The position numbers and the translations under genes are program-made. The notes beneath the pieces were generated by a model that worked only from the letters and a program-made list of their open reading frames with translations, was not told where the DNA came from and made no database searches. Of a stretch of 64,000 nt of DNA, positions 11,225 to 21,503 are shown one piece after another; positions within the stretch are counted from its first letter, which is position 1, and each line of letters begins with the position of its first letter. The DNA comes from DASQDN01 sp963833675. GTDB lineage: Bacteria > Acidobacteriota > Terriglobia > Bryobacterales > Bryobacteraceae. Location of the stretch: NCBI GenBank assembly GCA_963833675.1, contig CAWHYW010000013.1:62001-126000 (forward strand), read 5' to 3'.

Positions 11225-11814
11225 ATTTCGACAGGGTCGCGCCATATTATCGATGGCTGGAAAAGCTCGTGTTCGGTCGAGCACTCGAGGAGTGCAGGTC
11301 TGCGTTGTTGCCCGATGTATCGCGGTGCGAAAGGGCGCTTTGCATTGGAGACGGTGACGGCCGGTTTACTCGTCTTCTTCTTCACGCCCGGCCGAGGATG
11401 CAAGTAGACGTGGTCGAGCGCAGCCGTTCGATGATCCGGCTGGCCCGACGAAGATCAAATGCCAGGTTCTTTCATGCGAATGCGCTGGCGTTCACACCTG
11501 ACGATCGCTATGACCTGATCGTGACGCAGTTCGTCCTTGACACCTTCACCAGCGCGGAGGTTTCAACGTTGGTGCGCCGCGTGCGAAGCGCTGCTCCAGG
11601 TGGATTATGGGTCGTATCGGAGTTTCAGCCGGTGGGCTCTGCTTCGCGATTGCTGATCTGGCTGATGTACCTCTTCTTTCGAATTGCCGCTGGTTTGCGT
11701 GTGCAATCCATTCCCGATTACCGAGCCACTTTTGCCGCGAACGGCATGACCCTGGACAAGACCTGGACGAAATGGAATGGCTTCCTGGTTTCCGAACTGT
11801 GGCGTCTTCCTTAA
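11221..11814 (+). CDS. Class I SAM-dependent methyltransferase
   Basis: Protein of 197 residues with a Rossmann methyltransferase fold. The N-terminal YRWLEKLVFGRALEECR helix is followed by motif I ALCIGDGDGRFTRLL, motif II VDVVERSRSMI with the acidic residue that binds the ribose, and the motif IV-like YDLIVTQFVLDTF. The C-terminal part (LIWLMYLFFRIAAGL) is hydrophobic and could touch the membrane, as in quinone or lipid methyltransferases. The GTG start overlaps the stop of the broken membrane protein, and no ribosome-binding site is obvious, so it depends on coupling. The substrate is not identifiable; the pairing with a membrane protein suggests a lipid-soluble one (inference). Confidence 0.75.
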   Translation: MNFDRVAPYYRWLEKLVFGRALEECRSALLPDVSRCERALCIGDGDGRFTRLLLHARPRMQVDVVERSRSMIRLARRRSNARFFHANALAFTPDDRYDLIVTQFVLDTFTSAEVSTLVRRVRSAAPGGLWVVSEFQPVGSASRLLIWLMYLFFRIAAGLRVQSIPDYRATFAANGMTLDKTWTKWNGFLVSELWRLP

Positions 11815-11880
11815 CCGCCTGCCGGATGTGACATAGCGCATGCCGATTGCCGTAAAATCAAGGAGCCCAGGCCTTTACTG

Positions 11881-14525
11881 ATGATTGCCCGATTCCTCTT
11901 GCTATTCACCATCGCCGGACTGAGTTTCGGAGCGGAGATTCTGCCTCTGCTAAAGCAAAAATGCGGCGCTTGTCACGACGGCAAAAGCAAGACGTCCGGT
12001 TTTTCCGTGAGCAACCTGGAGCAGGTGATCGCCGGCGGATCGAAATACGGCAAGGCGGTCATCGGCGGACATCCTGATCAGAGCGTGTTGTTGAAGCTGG
12101 TCCGCGGTGAGATGAATCCGAAGATGCCCGTCGGCGGATCGCTCAGCACCGATGAGGTTGCGACGATCGAGAATTGGATACGTGCGCTCCCGGCGGAACA
12201 GGCTCAGGCGAAGACCAAGTGGCGGTGGCCATATGAGAGACCGATAAAGCACGATGCTCCCGACGTGAACGACGCCTCGTGGTCGCGGAAAGTAATCGAC
12301 CGGTTTATTCTTTCGAAGCTTGAGGCAAACCATATTCCACCCGCTCCCGAAGCTCCGAAGCGAACTCTGGCGCGGCGTGTGTACCTTGACCTCGTCGGTC
12401 TGCCTCCGACTCCGGAAGAGATCCAGGCGTTCCTGCAGGACGAGTCGCCAAACGCCTATGAACGGCTCATAGATAAGCTTCTCGCCAATCCGCGATACGG
12501 AGAGCGTTGGGGGCGGCACTGGCTCGATCTGGCGCGATATGGGGAGACCAGTGGTCTGGAAGGCGACGGAGCGATTGGAAACGCCTGGCGTTATCGGGAC
12601 TGGGTGATTGACGCCTTCAACAGCAACATGCCATACGACGGTTTGTGTTACTGCAGATTGGCGGCGGCGATGAGCACAGCAAAACGCGCAACAACTATCA
12701 GCCTGATCTGCAAGGTCTATCCCGACGGGGTTTCTGAGGCTGGCGCCATGGGACCGATCGAATCTGGTCGCGGCCGACGTTCGGCAGAATTATCTGGCGG
12801 AAGTAACTGCGGCGGTCGGCAACGTCTTCCTCGGCATGTCCATCGGCTGCGCGCGTTGTCACGATCATAAATACGATCCCATTCCAACCCGGGATTACTA
12901 CCGTTTTCAGGCGTTTTTTCAGACCGTGGATGCCGGGAGAAGCTGTCAACGTTCCGTATAAGAGCAAGGCGTTCGCGGAAGAGGCCGAAGAAGAAGATCA
13001 AGAAGTATGAGCAGCGATTGAAGGATGGTCCGGAAAAGAAATCTCTCGATCAGATCGAGGACAGAACTACTCGAGAAACTGAAGGCAGGGAGGGCGAGCG
13101 GGCAAAGACGAAAGCGGAGTTCACCGCCGCGGACCTCCGATTGGAGATGAAACTAAAACCGCAGCGGATCTTTTCCGAAGCCGAGCGCGAGCAGTACACA
13201 GACCTGCTGGAGAGCGCGACGCGAACGGGTGACGCGGAGGAGAAACAAGCTCTCGAAGTCGGTGGAGACGCCGTTTTTGGAGCGTCTCAAGAAGGCGTAT
13301 GCGAGCGGAACCGATCCCATGAAGCGGTTCGAAGCGCTAACTGTAGAAGATGTGCGCAAGGAAGCCGAAGCGAAGTACTCAGGCAAATCGATCTTCACAC
13401 TCGAGGAAAAGAACCGTCATGCCGAGCTTGCCTCCAAGCTGGATATTCTCAAGCGGCGATTGAATCGATGGCAGGGTGACGTTCTCTGCGTCACGAATGT
13501 TCCGGGACCTCCTAACGGGCCGGATATCGGGCCATCACGAGTCTTGATTCGAGGCGATTACCGGCAGCCGGGCGAGGTGGTGGAACCCGGATTCCCGACG
13601 GCAATTACGGGGAAGGAAGAGCCGGCGACGTTGGAGACAGATCGCTACCGGCAGTTCGTCACGCGAGGCCGCCGGATCACTCTGGCGCGCTGGATCGCCT
13701 CAAAGGAAAATCCACTCACCGCTCGCGTGTGGATGAATCGTTTGTGGCAGCATCACTTCGGGCAGGGAATTATTCGGACTGCCTCGGATTTTGGAGTGAA
13801 CGGCGATCGGCCTTCTCACCCGGAGCTGCTGGATACACTCGCTGTTCTCTTCATGGAGTCGGGGTGGGATACCAAGGCTATGCACAAGCTGATGCTCACG
13901 TCGGCCGCCTATCGCCAGGCTGCGGAGAATCCCGCTGTAAAAGAAAGCTCGGCCGATCCGGAAAATCGCCTGTCGTGGAAGTTCAATCGCCGGCGGCTTG
14001 AAGCAGAAGCGATTCGTGACGGCATTCTCGAAGTAAGCGGCCGGCTCAATCCGGAACGTGGCGGACCGAGCGTGTTTCCTCCGCTTCCGGACGACCTGGC
14101 TGATTTCGCCAGGTACGGGCGAACCGGCGGTTTGATGTGGGAATCGAACGAGAAACGAAGAGGATGCCCGCCGGCGTTCGATCTATATTTTTCAGCGCCG
14201 CTCGCTGCCGTTGCCGATGATGGCATCGTTCGATGCTCCGGTATTCAGCGAGTCGTGTGAGCGGCGCAGTTCGACGACAACCCCGCTGCAGGCGCTTAAT
14301 ATGCTGAATGGCTATCTGGTCAATGAAGAAGCGGAGCACCTCGCGGCACGGCTGGAGAAGGAAGCGGGACCGAAGAAAGCGGACCAGATTCGCAGGGCTT
14401 TCGAGTTGGTTCTGAATCGACCCCCAAGCGCTACGGAGCTTGATAAGTTCGCCTCGTTTGACGGCAAGATGGACGCGCTGTGCCGCGTGCTTATGAACTC
14501 GAATGAGTTTCTCTATACGGAGTAA
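11881..14525 (+). CDS. PSD1-type secreted protein: cytochrome c, DUF1549 and DUF1553 domains, frameshifted
   Basis: Large exported protein of the type abundant in Planctomycetes and Solibacteres. A signal peptide (ARFLLLFTIAGLSFGA) precedes a haem motif CGACH at residues 28-32. DUF1549 follows (YLDLVGLPPTPEEIQAFL, RYGERWGRHWLDLARYGE), and a second CxxCH reads CARCHDHKYDP near 12850 in another frame. DUF1553 occupies about 13490-14500 (NPLTARVWMNRLWQHHFGQGI, then TPLQALNMLNGYL). Frame breaks lie near 12640, 12940, 13260 and 14155, and each side continues the family sequence. An AAGGAG about 15 bases upstream supports the ATG at 11881. It sits two bases before a DUF1501 gene, its usual partner. 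The pair is thought to act outside the membrane; a reaction is not established. Confidence 0.85.
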
Positions 14526-14527
14526 AA

Positions 14528-15938
14528 ATGATTTCGCGCCGCAAGCTACTATTCAACTCTTACTTGGGACTCGGCTCGCTCGCTTTGGCGGATCTGCTTG
14601 CGGCTGAGACCACGCCGGGGAATCCGCTGGCTCCTAAGAAGCCTCACTTCCCGGCGAAGGCGAAATCCATCATCTTCCTGTTTATGGAAGGCGGCGTCAG
14701 CCAGATGGACACGTTCGAGTATAAGCCGATGCTCGAAAAGTATGCGGGCAAGCAGATGCCAAAGGCGGAGCGCACCGTGGGCGAGATCGCCACATTTTCC
14801 GCGGCGCCGAATCGTGTCATTCCGCCAGTGGCGAAATTTCAGCAGCGCGGTCAGAGCCGGGCGATGGGTTTCTGATCTATTGCCGAACATCGCGACATCG
14901 GTGGATGATCTGGCGTTCATTCACGGAGTTAAGGTCGATAACAATAATCACGGCCCCGCCGTGTACCATTCTTTGACCGGCAACATGTTTCCGGGCAGCG
15001 CTTCGATCGGCGCCTGGGTCACTTACGGACTTGGGACAGAGAACAAGGATCTGCCGGGCTTCATCGTGATGGGTGACCGGCGAGGCTCCACGATCGGCGG
15101 CGCAGGCGTTTGGGGAAATGGGTATCTGCCCGCCGCCTATCAGGGAACGCTGTTTCGGAATGGCTCGACGCCGATTGTGGATCTGAATCCGCGTCCGGGG
15201 TTCTCGCTCGATCAGCAGCGATCCGAATTGGATTTGCTGAAGTGGGTGAACGAAAAGCACGCGTCGGAGCGCACGGCCAACGGTGAGCTGGAGGCCCGGA
15301 TCGCTGCCTACGAACTGGCGTTTCGCATGCAAACACAGGCTCCCGATCTGATCGATCTCAGGCAGGAGACCGAGGCGACGAGGAAGCTTTACGGCTTAGA
15401 CGATCCAGTTACTGAGCCCTTCGGAAGACAGTGCCTGCTCGCGCGAAGAATGGTGGAGCGCGGGGTACGTTTCGTGAAGCTCTTGCATGGAGCCGGAGGA
15501 GATCGTTGGGACGACCACGGCGCCATCGCCGACCGGATTCCGGTCCACTGTCAAGAGATTGACAAGCCGGTCGCTGGATTGCTGAAGGATCTTAAGAGCC
15601 GGGGGTTGCTCGATTCTACGCTGGTTGTTTGGGCGTCCGAGATGGGGCGCACGCCTTTCGACAACAATCTGACGACCGATAAGCCTGGCCGCGACCACAA
15701 CCAATACGGGCTCGTAGTTTGGATGGCGGGAGGTAACGTGAAGCCGGGCGCGAGCTTCGGTGAGACCGACGACTTCTCGGTTCGGGCAGCCGGCGAAGAA
15801 GTGCCTCTGCGCGATGTCCACGCCACTCTGCTGCAGTTGATGGGACTCGACCAGAACCGCCTTACGTATCTCCACGCCGGTCGCTACAAGAAGTTGACGG
15901 ATATCGGCGGACGGGTGATCAAGGAAATTATTGCCTGA
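14528..15938 (+). CDS. DUF1501 protein (alkaline-phosphatase/sulfatase-like fold), Tat signal, one frameshift
   Basis: Exported protein of about 469 residues. The start MISRRKLLFNSYLGLGSLAL carries a twin-arginine-like signal. KSIIFLFMEGGVSQMDTFEYKP is the typical DUF1501 opening, with metal-site-like residues. The frame breaks near 14860-14875 and resumes as LLPNIATSVDDLAFIHGV. Later blocks include NNNHGPAVYHSLTGN, RFVKLLHGAGGDRWDDHG, LDSTLVVWASEMGRTPF and GRDHNQYGLVVWMAGG, which match the C-terminal half of the family. It follows the PSD1 gene by two bases, so the two are cotranscribed. The biochemical activity of DUF1501 proteins is not known; the fold suggests hydrolysis of a phosphate or sulfate ester (inference). 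Confidence 0.88.
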
Positions 15939-16219
15939 GCGCGACTTCTGAGTGGGGTGGCCCGCTTTCCGTTGAGAAGTTGGCCTCCGAATCGGCCAAG
16001 CGAGCCAACGTGATTTTAGGGCTGACCGGGGAAACGTTTTGGCAGGAAGAGAGCTACGATCACTTGGTGCGAAACGAGCAAGGATTCGAGAGAATTCGCC
16101 ATTATATTGAGCAGAATTCGGTACGAGCAGGGCTGGTGAGACATGCCCGCGAGTATCGCTGGTTAAGCGTAGGATTGCGGAGAAGGTTGGAATATCGATA
16201 TGATCGCCACAACAAATGA
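15938..16219 (+). pseudogene. REP-associated tyrosine transposase (RAYT) C-terminal remnant
   Basis: An open frame without its own normal start encodes SAKRANVILGLTG, FWQEESYDHLVRNEQ, FERIRHYIEQNSVRAGLV and YRWLSVG. These are hallmarks of the C-terminal half of Y1 (HUH) REP-associated transposases. The N-terminal HUH motif and the catalytic Tyr region are absent; upstream is the DUF1501 stop. The piece is therefore a truncated copy that cannot transpose. Its stop overlaps the ATG of the serine hydrolase (ATGA at 16216), which may be chance or may give translational coupling. No flanking REP hairpins were found by eye. Confidence 0.75.
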
Positions 16220-17451
16220 AGCCCGCATCGATTCCTCTGTTGTTCATCGCCGTAGGAGTAATTACCGCTGCGCCACCGGTTGTCACGAATCCCGCCAAGG
16301 CTGGAATGGATCCGGCGATGCTAGCCCGCATTCCTGTACGCATGAAGCAATTTGTGGATCAGGGGAAGGCCGCCGGCATCGTGACGCTGGTTGCTCGCAA
16401 CGGAAATATCGCGGCATTGGATGCTGTCGGCTACACGGATCTCAAGACGCGAAAGCCGATGCAGGTGGACAACATCTTCCAGATTCATTCGATGACGAAA
16501 CCAGTGGTCGCGATGGCGGCGATGATGCTGATGGAGCAAGGAATGCTGGCGCTGAACGATCCAGTGGAAAAACATCTGCCAGAATTCCGCGGTCAGTGGG
16601 TAGTGGACGAAAGAACGCCCGATCGATTGACGCTTCGCCGTCCGGCCCGCCCCGTGACCATTCGCGATCTGATGACTCACACCTCTGGCATGAGCCTGAA
16701 CCCGCCCGCCGGAATTCAGGAGCTTCATGGAGCGCTGCACAAGACACTCAATGAAACGGTGTTGGTGGAATCGCAGCAGCCGCTCGAGTTCGAGCCCGGC
16801 GCCAAATGGCAATATTCGAACACCGGGATTGCGGCGCTTGCGCGTGTCATAGAAGTTGTCTCGGGGACGCCCTTCGAGAAGTTCCTGGATGATAAGATCT
16901 TTCGGCCCCTCGGAATGAAGGACACCTACATCTATCCTCCTCGCGAAAAGCACAATCGCATGCCCACAGCGTACATCCTGAAAGACGGGAAACCAGTAAA
17001 GTACACTGCCGATCCTCTGGGCGAAGGCGCAATGAAGTTCCGCGAAGGGGCCAAGTATCCTCTGCCGGAGGGCGGTATCTACTCGACGGCAGGGGACCTT
17101 TACTTGCTGTATCAGCTGATGCAGAACAAGGGAGAATACAACGGAGTTCGGCTTCTTTCGCCCGCCTCAGTCGCGTCCATGACATCGGTCCACACCGGCG
17201 ATCTGAAGACGGGGCAGCCGGGAGCAGGTTGGGGGCTCGGCTGGTTTGTCGTCAAGGATGCGGCGCAAGCGGGCTCTTTATTTCCGGTAGGCACATACGG
17301 TCATGGTGGCCGTTACGGAACGTTCTGCTTTATCGATCCAAAAAATGACCTGATTGGGATCTTCATGATTCATCGCGAAGGCGGCAGTGAAGAACGCCAA
17401 GCCTTCGCTACGATGGCGGAAGCGGCAGTTACGCACGCGAAGGTTAATTAG
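16216..17451 (+). CDS. Secreted serine hydrolase, beta-lactamase/class C-like fold
   Basis: Exported enzyme of 411 residues in the beta-lactamase family that includes esterases and D-Ala peptidases. A signal peptide covers about residues 1-19 (MKPASIPLLFIAVGVITAA). The catalytic SxxK motif is SMTK at 92-95, the YxN motif is YSN at 200-202, and the third motif is HGG at 363-365. Conserved features such as DLMTHTSGM and FRPLGMKDTY are present. The start codon overlaps the stop of the RAYT remnant, and no better start is seen. Its end lies 20 bases from the converging sensor kinase gene. The natural substrate is unknown; most soil-bacterial members are esterases or peptidases, not antibiotic-resistance enzymes. 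Confidence 0.88.
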   Translation: MKPASIPLLFIAVGVITAAPPVVTNPAKAGMDPAMLARIPVRMKQFVDQGKAAGIVTLVARNGNIAALDAVGYTDLKTRKPMQVDNIFQIHSMTKPVVAMAAMMLMEQGMLALNDPVEKHLPEFRGQWVVDERTPDRLTLRRPARPVTIRDLMTHTSGMSLNPPAGIQELHGALHKTLNETVLVESQQPLEFEPGAKWQYSNTGIAALARVIEVVSGTPFEKFLDDKIFRPLGMKDTYIYPPREKHNRMPTAYILKDGKPVKYTADPLGEGAMKFREGAKYPLPEGGIYSTAGDLYLLYQLMQNKGEYNGVRLLSPASVASMTSVHTGDLKTGQPGAGWGLGWFVVKDAAQAGSLFPVGTYGHGGRYGTFCFIDPKNDLIGIFMIHREGGSEERQAFATMAEAAVTHAKVN

Positions 17452-17471
17452 AATCTGAACGCTGAGCCCGA

Positions 17472-19749
17472 TCAGAGGCAGTATGCGGTATCGAGCACTT
17501 GACGCACCCGTCTTACTAAAGCCTCGGGAAGAAACGGCTTGGGCAAAAGATCGAGCGATGGATCCAGCATGCCTTGATCGGTGAGAACGTCCTCGGCGTG
17601 ACCGGACATGAAGATGACTTTCAAGTCGGGCCTAATCTTGCGAAGGTGATCCGCTAATTCCTTTCCGTTCATTACGGGCATAACGACGTCCGTCACAACC
17701 AGGCTGATTTCGTGAATCTGCAGATTCCCAGTGTTCGACCGCTTCAGCGCCGTTGCCGGCTTCCCAGATCCGAAAACCGGCATTGCTGAGAGCCTCGCGC
17801 AGCATACGCCTGACAGCGGTCTCATCCTCCACGAGCAGGATGGTTTCCGTTCCGGTCAACAAACGCTCGCGCACGGCCGGAGTGGAGACTTCCGCCTGCA
17901 CATTGTCGTGGCAGGGTAGATAGATCGAGAAGACGGTGCCTTTGCCGACCTCGCTCGACACGAAGATCCGGCCGCGATTGTGCTGCACACCTCCGTACAC
18001 GCTCGACAGCCCCAATCCGGTGCCCTTTCCCTTCGCTTTGGTCGTGAAGAATGGCTCGAACAGGTGTTGTTGCGTCTCCGCGTCCATTCCGTGGCCGGTG
18101 TCGGCGACGGATAAGCAGACGTAATCCCCAGGAGCGAGATCAACGCCAGCCGTTTGCGATTCGTTCGACACGTGCACGCGAGCTGTGCCGATCGAGAGCA
18201 GTCCCCCTTTGCCCATTGCGTCCCTTGCGTTAGTAGCAAGGTTCATGAGAGCCCCTTCCATCTGGTTGCGGTCCGCCAGAATCCAGCCGGCCTTTTCATC
18301 AAGCGATAGGGATAGCTCGATATGCTCGCCAATTAGCCGCCGCAGCATCCGGGCTACCTCCTGTACCAATTCGTTGACTTCGATAGGCTTGGGCTGGTTC
18401 ACCTGCCGGCGGCTGAAAGTGAGAAGCTGTGAGACCAGTTCGGCGGCCCGGTTGCCGGCTTGGACAATTTCGTCACCCTGACTGGCTGCGTAACTGTCTG
18501 CTTCCAAGGAATGCACGAGCATGCTGCTGTACCCGTTGATAATCGTGAGCAGATTATTGAAATCGTGCGCAATGCCACCGGCGAGCCGGCCCACAGCTTC
18601 CATCTTGTGGGAGAGCCGCAGCTGTTCTTCAAGGCGTTTCCGATCACTCACATCGGCAACCGCGACGACAATACCCGGCGACTCTTCTGCAGGGTCCAGA
18701 AGAGGAGCGCTCCAGATCGCAGCTTCAAAAGAACTGCCATCCTTTCGCGCTTGATGGGCCTGCATGCCCGAGTACACTTCGCCACGGAGCGTCCGTTCCA
18801 CAATTTCGTTGGCGCCGCTACCCTGAAACCCACCGAGCAACGGCAAAGGCCGGCCCAGGGCCTCGTCTCCGGCCCAGCCGAACATGTGCTCCGCCATCAG
18901 ATTCCAGGTGGTCACTCGCCCGTTTCCATCGAGTGTGAAGATGGCGAGCGGCGAAGCCTGAATCACCGCTTCCAGTTTCGTGTTCGCGCTGACCGCGGAA
19001 GCAAGCGCCTCGATCGTTCGCTCGTGCAGCCGAGCTACTTCATCGCTGTGCTTCTGTTGATCTTCCGCCCGTTGCCGCTCGCTATTGAGCTTCTGCAGAT
19101 ATAGCTGATACGACCTATAGACGATGTAGACAACCGGTACGATCAACAGCCAGGCTTCCCAATCGAGCACGCGATTGGCAAACGTAAATGCGGCGACGAT
19201 TGCGGCTCCGACGAGGTAATAGGGAAACGACCAGGAGTAACAATCAGTCCAAACCTGGCGCACGGATTTGCGCTCAGTCAGGGCAATCACGATCGCTACA
19301 GGTAGCGTATTGGCCACGAAGAATACTGACGCTGTGATCGCAATTCTGAGCGACGCCTGCAGATGAAGCGGCGAGAGCCAATTGGTGTACGCGAGGTCCG
19401 CGACCGTGATGGCCAGAGCGATATTAGCCACGCTGAAAACTAACTGAACGGGTCGCGGCCGAACCTTGGGTTTCCAGACGCTCTGAATAATGACGCATGT
19501 CGAGCCAATCGCGATCGTTTCGGCCAGCCCGAGCTCGACCAGACCTGCGAGCAGGAACACGAACAATACGGACATCGTGCCCGTAATTCCGGGTAGCCGA
19601 ACTTTCAGGGAAGCCGCGGGCGCAGCGAGAATCAAATAGAAGAAAAATCTGGGCAGGTCCTGCGGAGACCAGGACCACAACGCGCGTACGATTGAGCACA
19701 CGCCTAACAAAACAATAAATGTGATGTATGTTCTAGCTGTCCGCGACAA
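17472..19749 (-). CDS. Membrane hybrid histidine kinase HK1 (TM sensor, PAS, HisKA, ATPase, receiver), one frameshift
   Basis: Sensor kinase of about 755 residues. Residues 5-215 hold six or seven membrane segments, a coiled linker follows at 215-255 (LHERTIEALASAV), and a PAS domain lies at about 255-370. The phosphoacceptor motif GGIAHDFNN has His395. The ATPase domain shows NLATNARDAM, VADTGHGMD and GKGTGLGLSSVYG. A C-terminal receiver (LVVTDVVMPVMNG, KPFLPEALVRRVR) lies in another frame, so an indel near 17715 splits the gene. It begins 28 bases after the S8-1 protease stop and is probably the last gene of an S8-2/S8-1/HK1 operon. HK2 at 23574-25745 is a full-length paralogue. It has no DNA-binding output, so a partner regulator elsewhere is likely. 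Confidence 0.87.
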
Positions 19750-19777
19750 TCGGCTACCCCTTCATGACACCTGGACC

Positions 19778-21454
19778 CTATCGATCGCCCGTGATGGACA
19801 CAATCTCCGGAAACGGTTGATTCGCTCCCCAAACCACGGTAGTTCCCCAGACCACGGTGAATGCTTCGTTTGTCGAGGTACCCCAGATTACTGCCGTACC
19901 CCACATGACAGCGTTACCGTTCGTGACCGTGTTGTTGCCCCAAACAGCGTCCGTTCCCCAAACTACGGTGTTGTTCCAGACCGAGCCCGGCGCAGGAACA
20001 ACCGACGTTATTTGAGTAGCGTCATTGTAGGTGGCTGTCGGCGACACCGCTGATCCAGTGGCGACGTCACTGTTGCTCAAGGCTGCCCAAACGTCGAGGT
20101 AACCTGCGCCGATTGTGAACAGATCGTACGTGCTTTCGTAACTTTGACCTGTGGAACTATCCGCGTAAACCGTCGATGACGGGAACGCCTTCGCTGCAGT
20201 CTTCATGAGCCGAGCTTTCACCTGGTCCGGCGTAAGATCGGACTGCTTTTGGAGCAGCAATGCCGCAGCTCCGCTCACCATCGGCGCCGCCATGCTCGTA
20301 CCGCTTAGTCGAAAGTACGATGTCGATACGTTGCCCGTATTGTTGACTCGATAGTAGGAAAGGGGCACGAGATTGCCGGGATATACATCCTTGATGGAAG
20401 CGTTTGGCGCCAGTGCAGATACGATGACATTGCCGGGCGCACCAGTATCCGGCTTCACGACATGGTCTAACAGCGTCGGGCCTTTGGAACTGTAACTCGC
20501 AATGAGATCATCACCCCGGATGACGGTGTTCATGTCCTTCATGGCCCCGACAGTGATCACATAGGGGCTGTTACCCGGTGAGGTGATCGTCGCGTATCCT
20601 TTTGTTCCCATCGAATTGTCGCGACCGTTATTGCCTGCAGCCACGACAACAACGATGCCTGCTTTCCAGGCGCGTTCCACGGCTTGGCAAAGCGGATCCT
20701 GAGCGTAGCTCTCGCCGATGCTTCGTCCCAGCGAGAGGTTGAGCACGCGGATGTTATACGTTGCCTTCAATTCGATTGCTCGATCGATTGCCTGGATAAC
20801 GGCGGAATCGACGCCATGACCACTCGCGTCGAGCACGCGCAGGTTCACAATGCGTGCTTTGGGAGCGATCCCTCGGAATGTTTTGGTGTAGCTTGGGCCG
20901 GTTGAGGCAACAGCATTTCCGGCGAGTATGCCGGCTACATGCGTTCCATGACCATAAGGGTCATCCACTCTTGATTCCCCGGCAACAAAGTTTTGGGAAT
21001 AAACCACGCGATATCGAAGATCCAAGTGGTCCGCAGCTATTCCGCTATCAATAACGGCAACTCCGACGCCCGCGCCCGTCCAGCCATAATCGAATGCAGT
21101 GTTGGCGCCGATGGTTGGCTCCGCGAATTCAAGAGCGCCGGAAACAGGTCGATCCGGGGAAATGTATGCGACTCGCGGATCTGACGCGATGGCCGCAAGG
21201 GAGCTTGCCGTTGCGTTAAAAAGGCCCGCACGAATGTTTTTGAACTTCGTCTTCAGCTTCGCTCCCTGGCGATCCAAAGCTGTAACATCGGCGTCTGCAG
21301 GGGCGGTCACAAACTGCACGATGACATCCGCCTTTGCTGATGCGGGCAGGCGTCGTAGATCCGAAGCGATCTTTTGTGTTTGACCGATCGCGCCAGAAAT
21401 GGCGAGCGATCCAACGAAGCAGGTTCTCAGTAATTTTCTAGTCACGTTTTTCAC
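19778..21454 (-). CDS. Secreted subtilisin-like protease S8-1 with WGT repeats
   Basis: Exported S8 serine protease of 558 residues. It has a signal peptide (KLLRTCFVGSLAISGAIG), an I9-like inhibitory propeptide at about 40-105 (KADVIVQFVT to VAYISPDRPV), then the catalytic domain. The triad is Asp136 (VIDSG), His169 (YGHGTHVAG) and Ser387 (SGTSMAAP); Asn275 is the oxyanion Asn. Residues 491-544 are an Asn/Val-rich repeat with Trp at 493, 499, 505, 518, 524, 536 and 542, mostly in VVWGT units. The start is a GTG 49 bases after the S8-2 stop, and HK1 follows by 28 bases. Where paralogues have KPDIVAPG or KPDLVAPG, this one has KPDTGAPG. The protease role is firm; the substrate and the repeat's job are unknown. 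Confidence 0.9.
   Translation of the reverse strand: MKNVTRKLLRTCFVGSLAISGAIGQTQKIASDLRRLPASAKADVIVQFVTAPADADVTALDRQGAKLKTKFKNIRAGLFNATASSLAAIASDPRVAYISPDRPVSGALEFAEPTIGANTAFDYGWTGAGVGVAVIDSGIAADHLDLRYRVVYSQNFVAGESRVDDPYGHGTHVAGILAGNAVASTGPSYTKTFRGIAPKARIVNLRVLDASGHGVDSAVIQAIDRAIELKATYNIRVLNLSLGRSIGESYAQDPLCQAVERAWKAGIVVVVAAGNNGRDNSMGTKGYATITSPGNSPYVITVGAMKDMNTVIRGDDLIASYSSKGPTLLDHVVKPDTGAPGNVIVSALAPNASIKDVYPGNLVPLSYYRVNNTGNVSTSYFRLSGTSMAAPMVSGAAALLLQKQSDLTPDQVKARLMKTAAKAFPSSTVYADSSTGQSYESTYDLFTIGAGYLDVWAALSNSDVATGSAVSPTATYNDATQITSVVPAPGSVWNNTVVWGTDAVWGNNTVTNGNAVMWGTAVIWGTSTNEAFTVVWGTTVVWGANQPFPEIVSITGDR
19823..19984 (-). repeat. WGT hexad repeat region of S8-1 (diverged)
   Basis: Nine six-residue units near the C-terminus, with Trp every 6 residues except one 13-residue and one 12-residue step. 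DNA units are only loosely alike, so this copy is older or under less repeat exchange than that in S8-3. Confidence 0.8.
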
Positions 21455-21503
21455 CGTTTGCGAATATCTTGCTGTGGTTTGGCTACTCCGACAGGCGGGG
21501 AAA

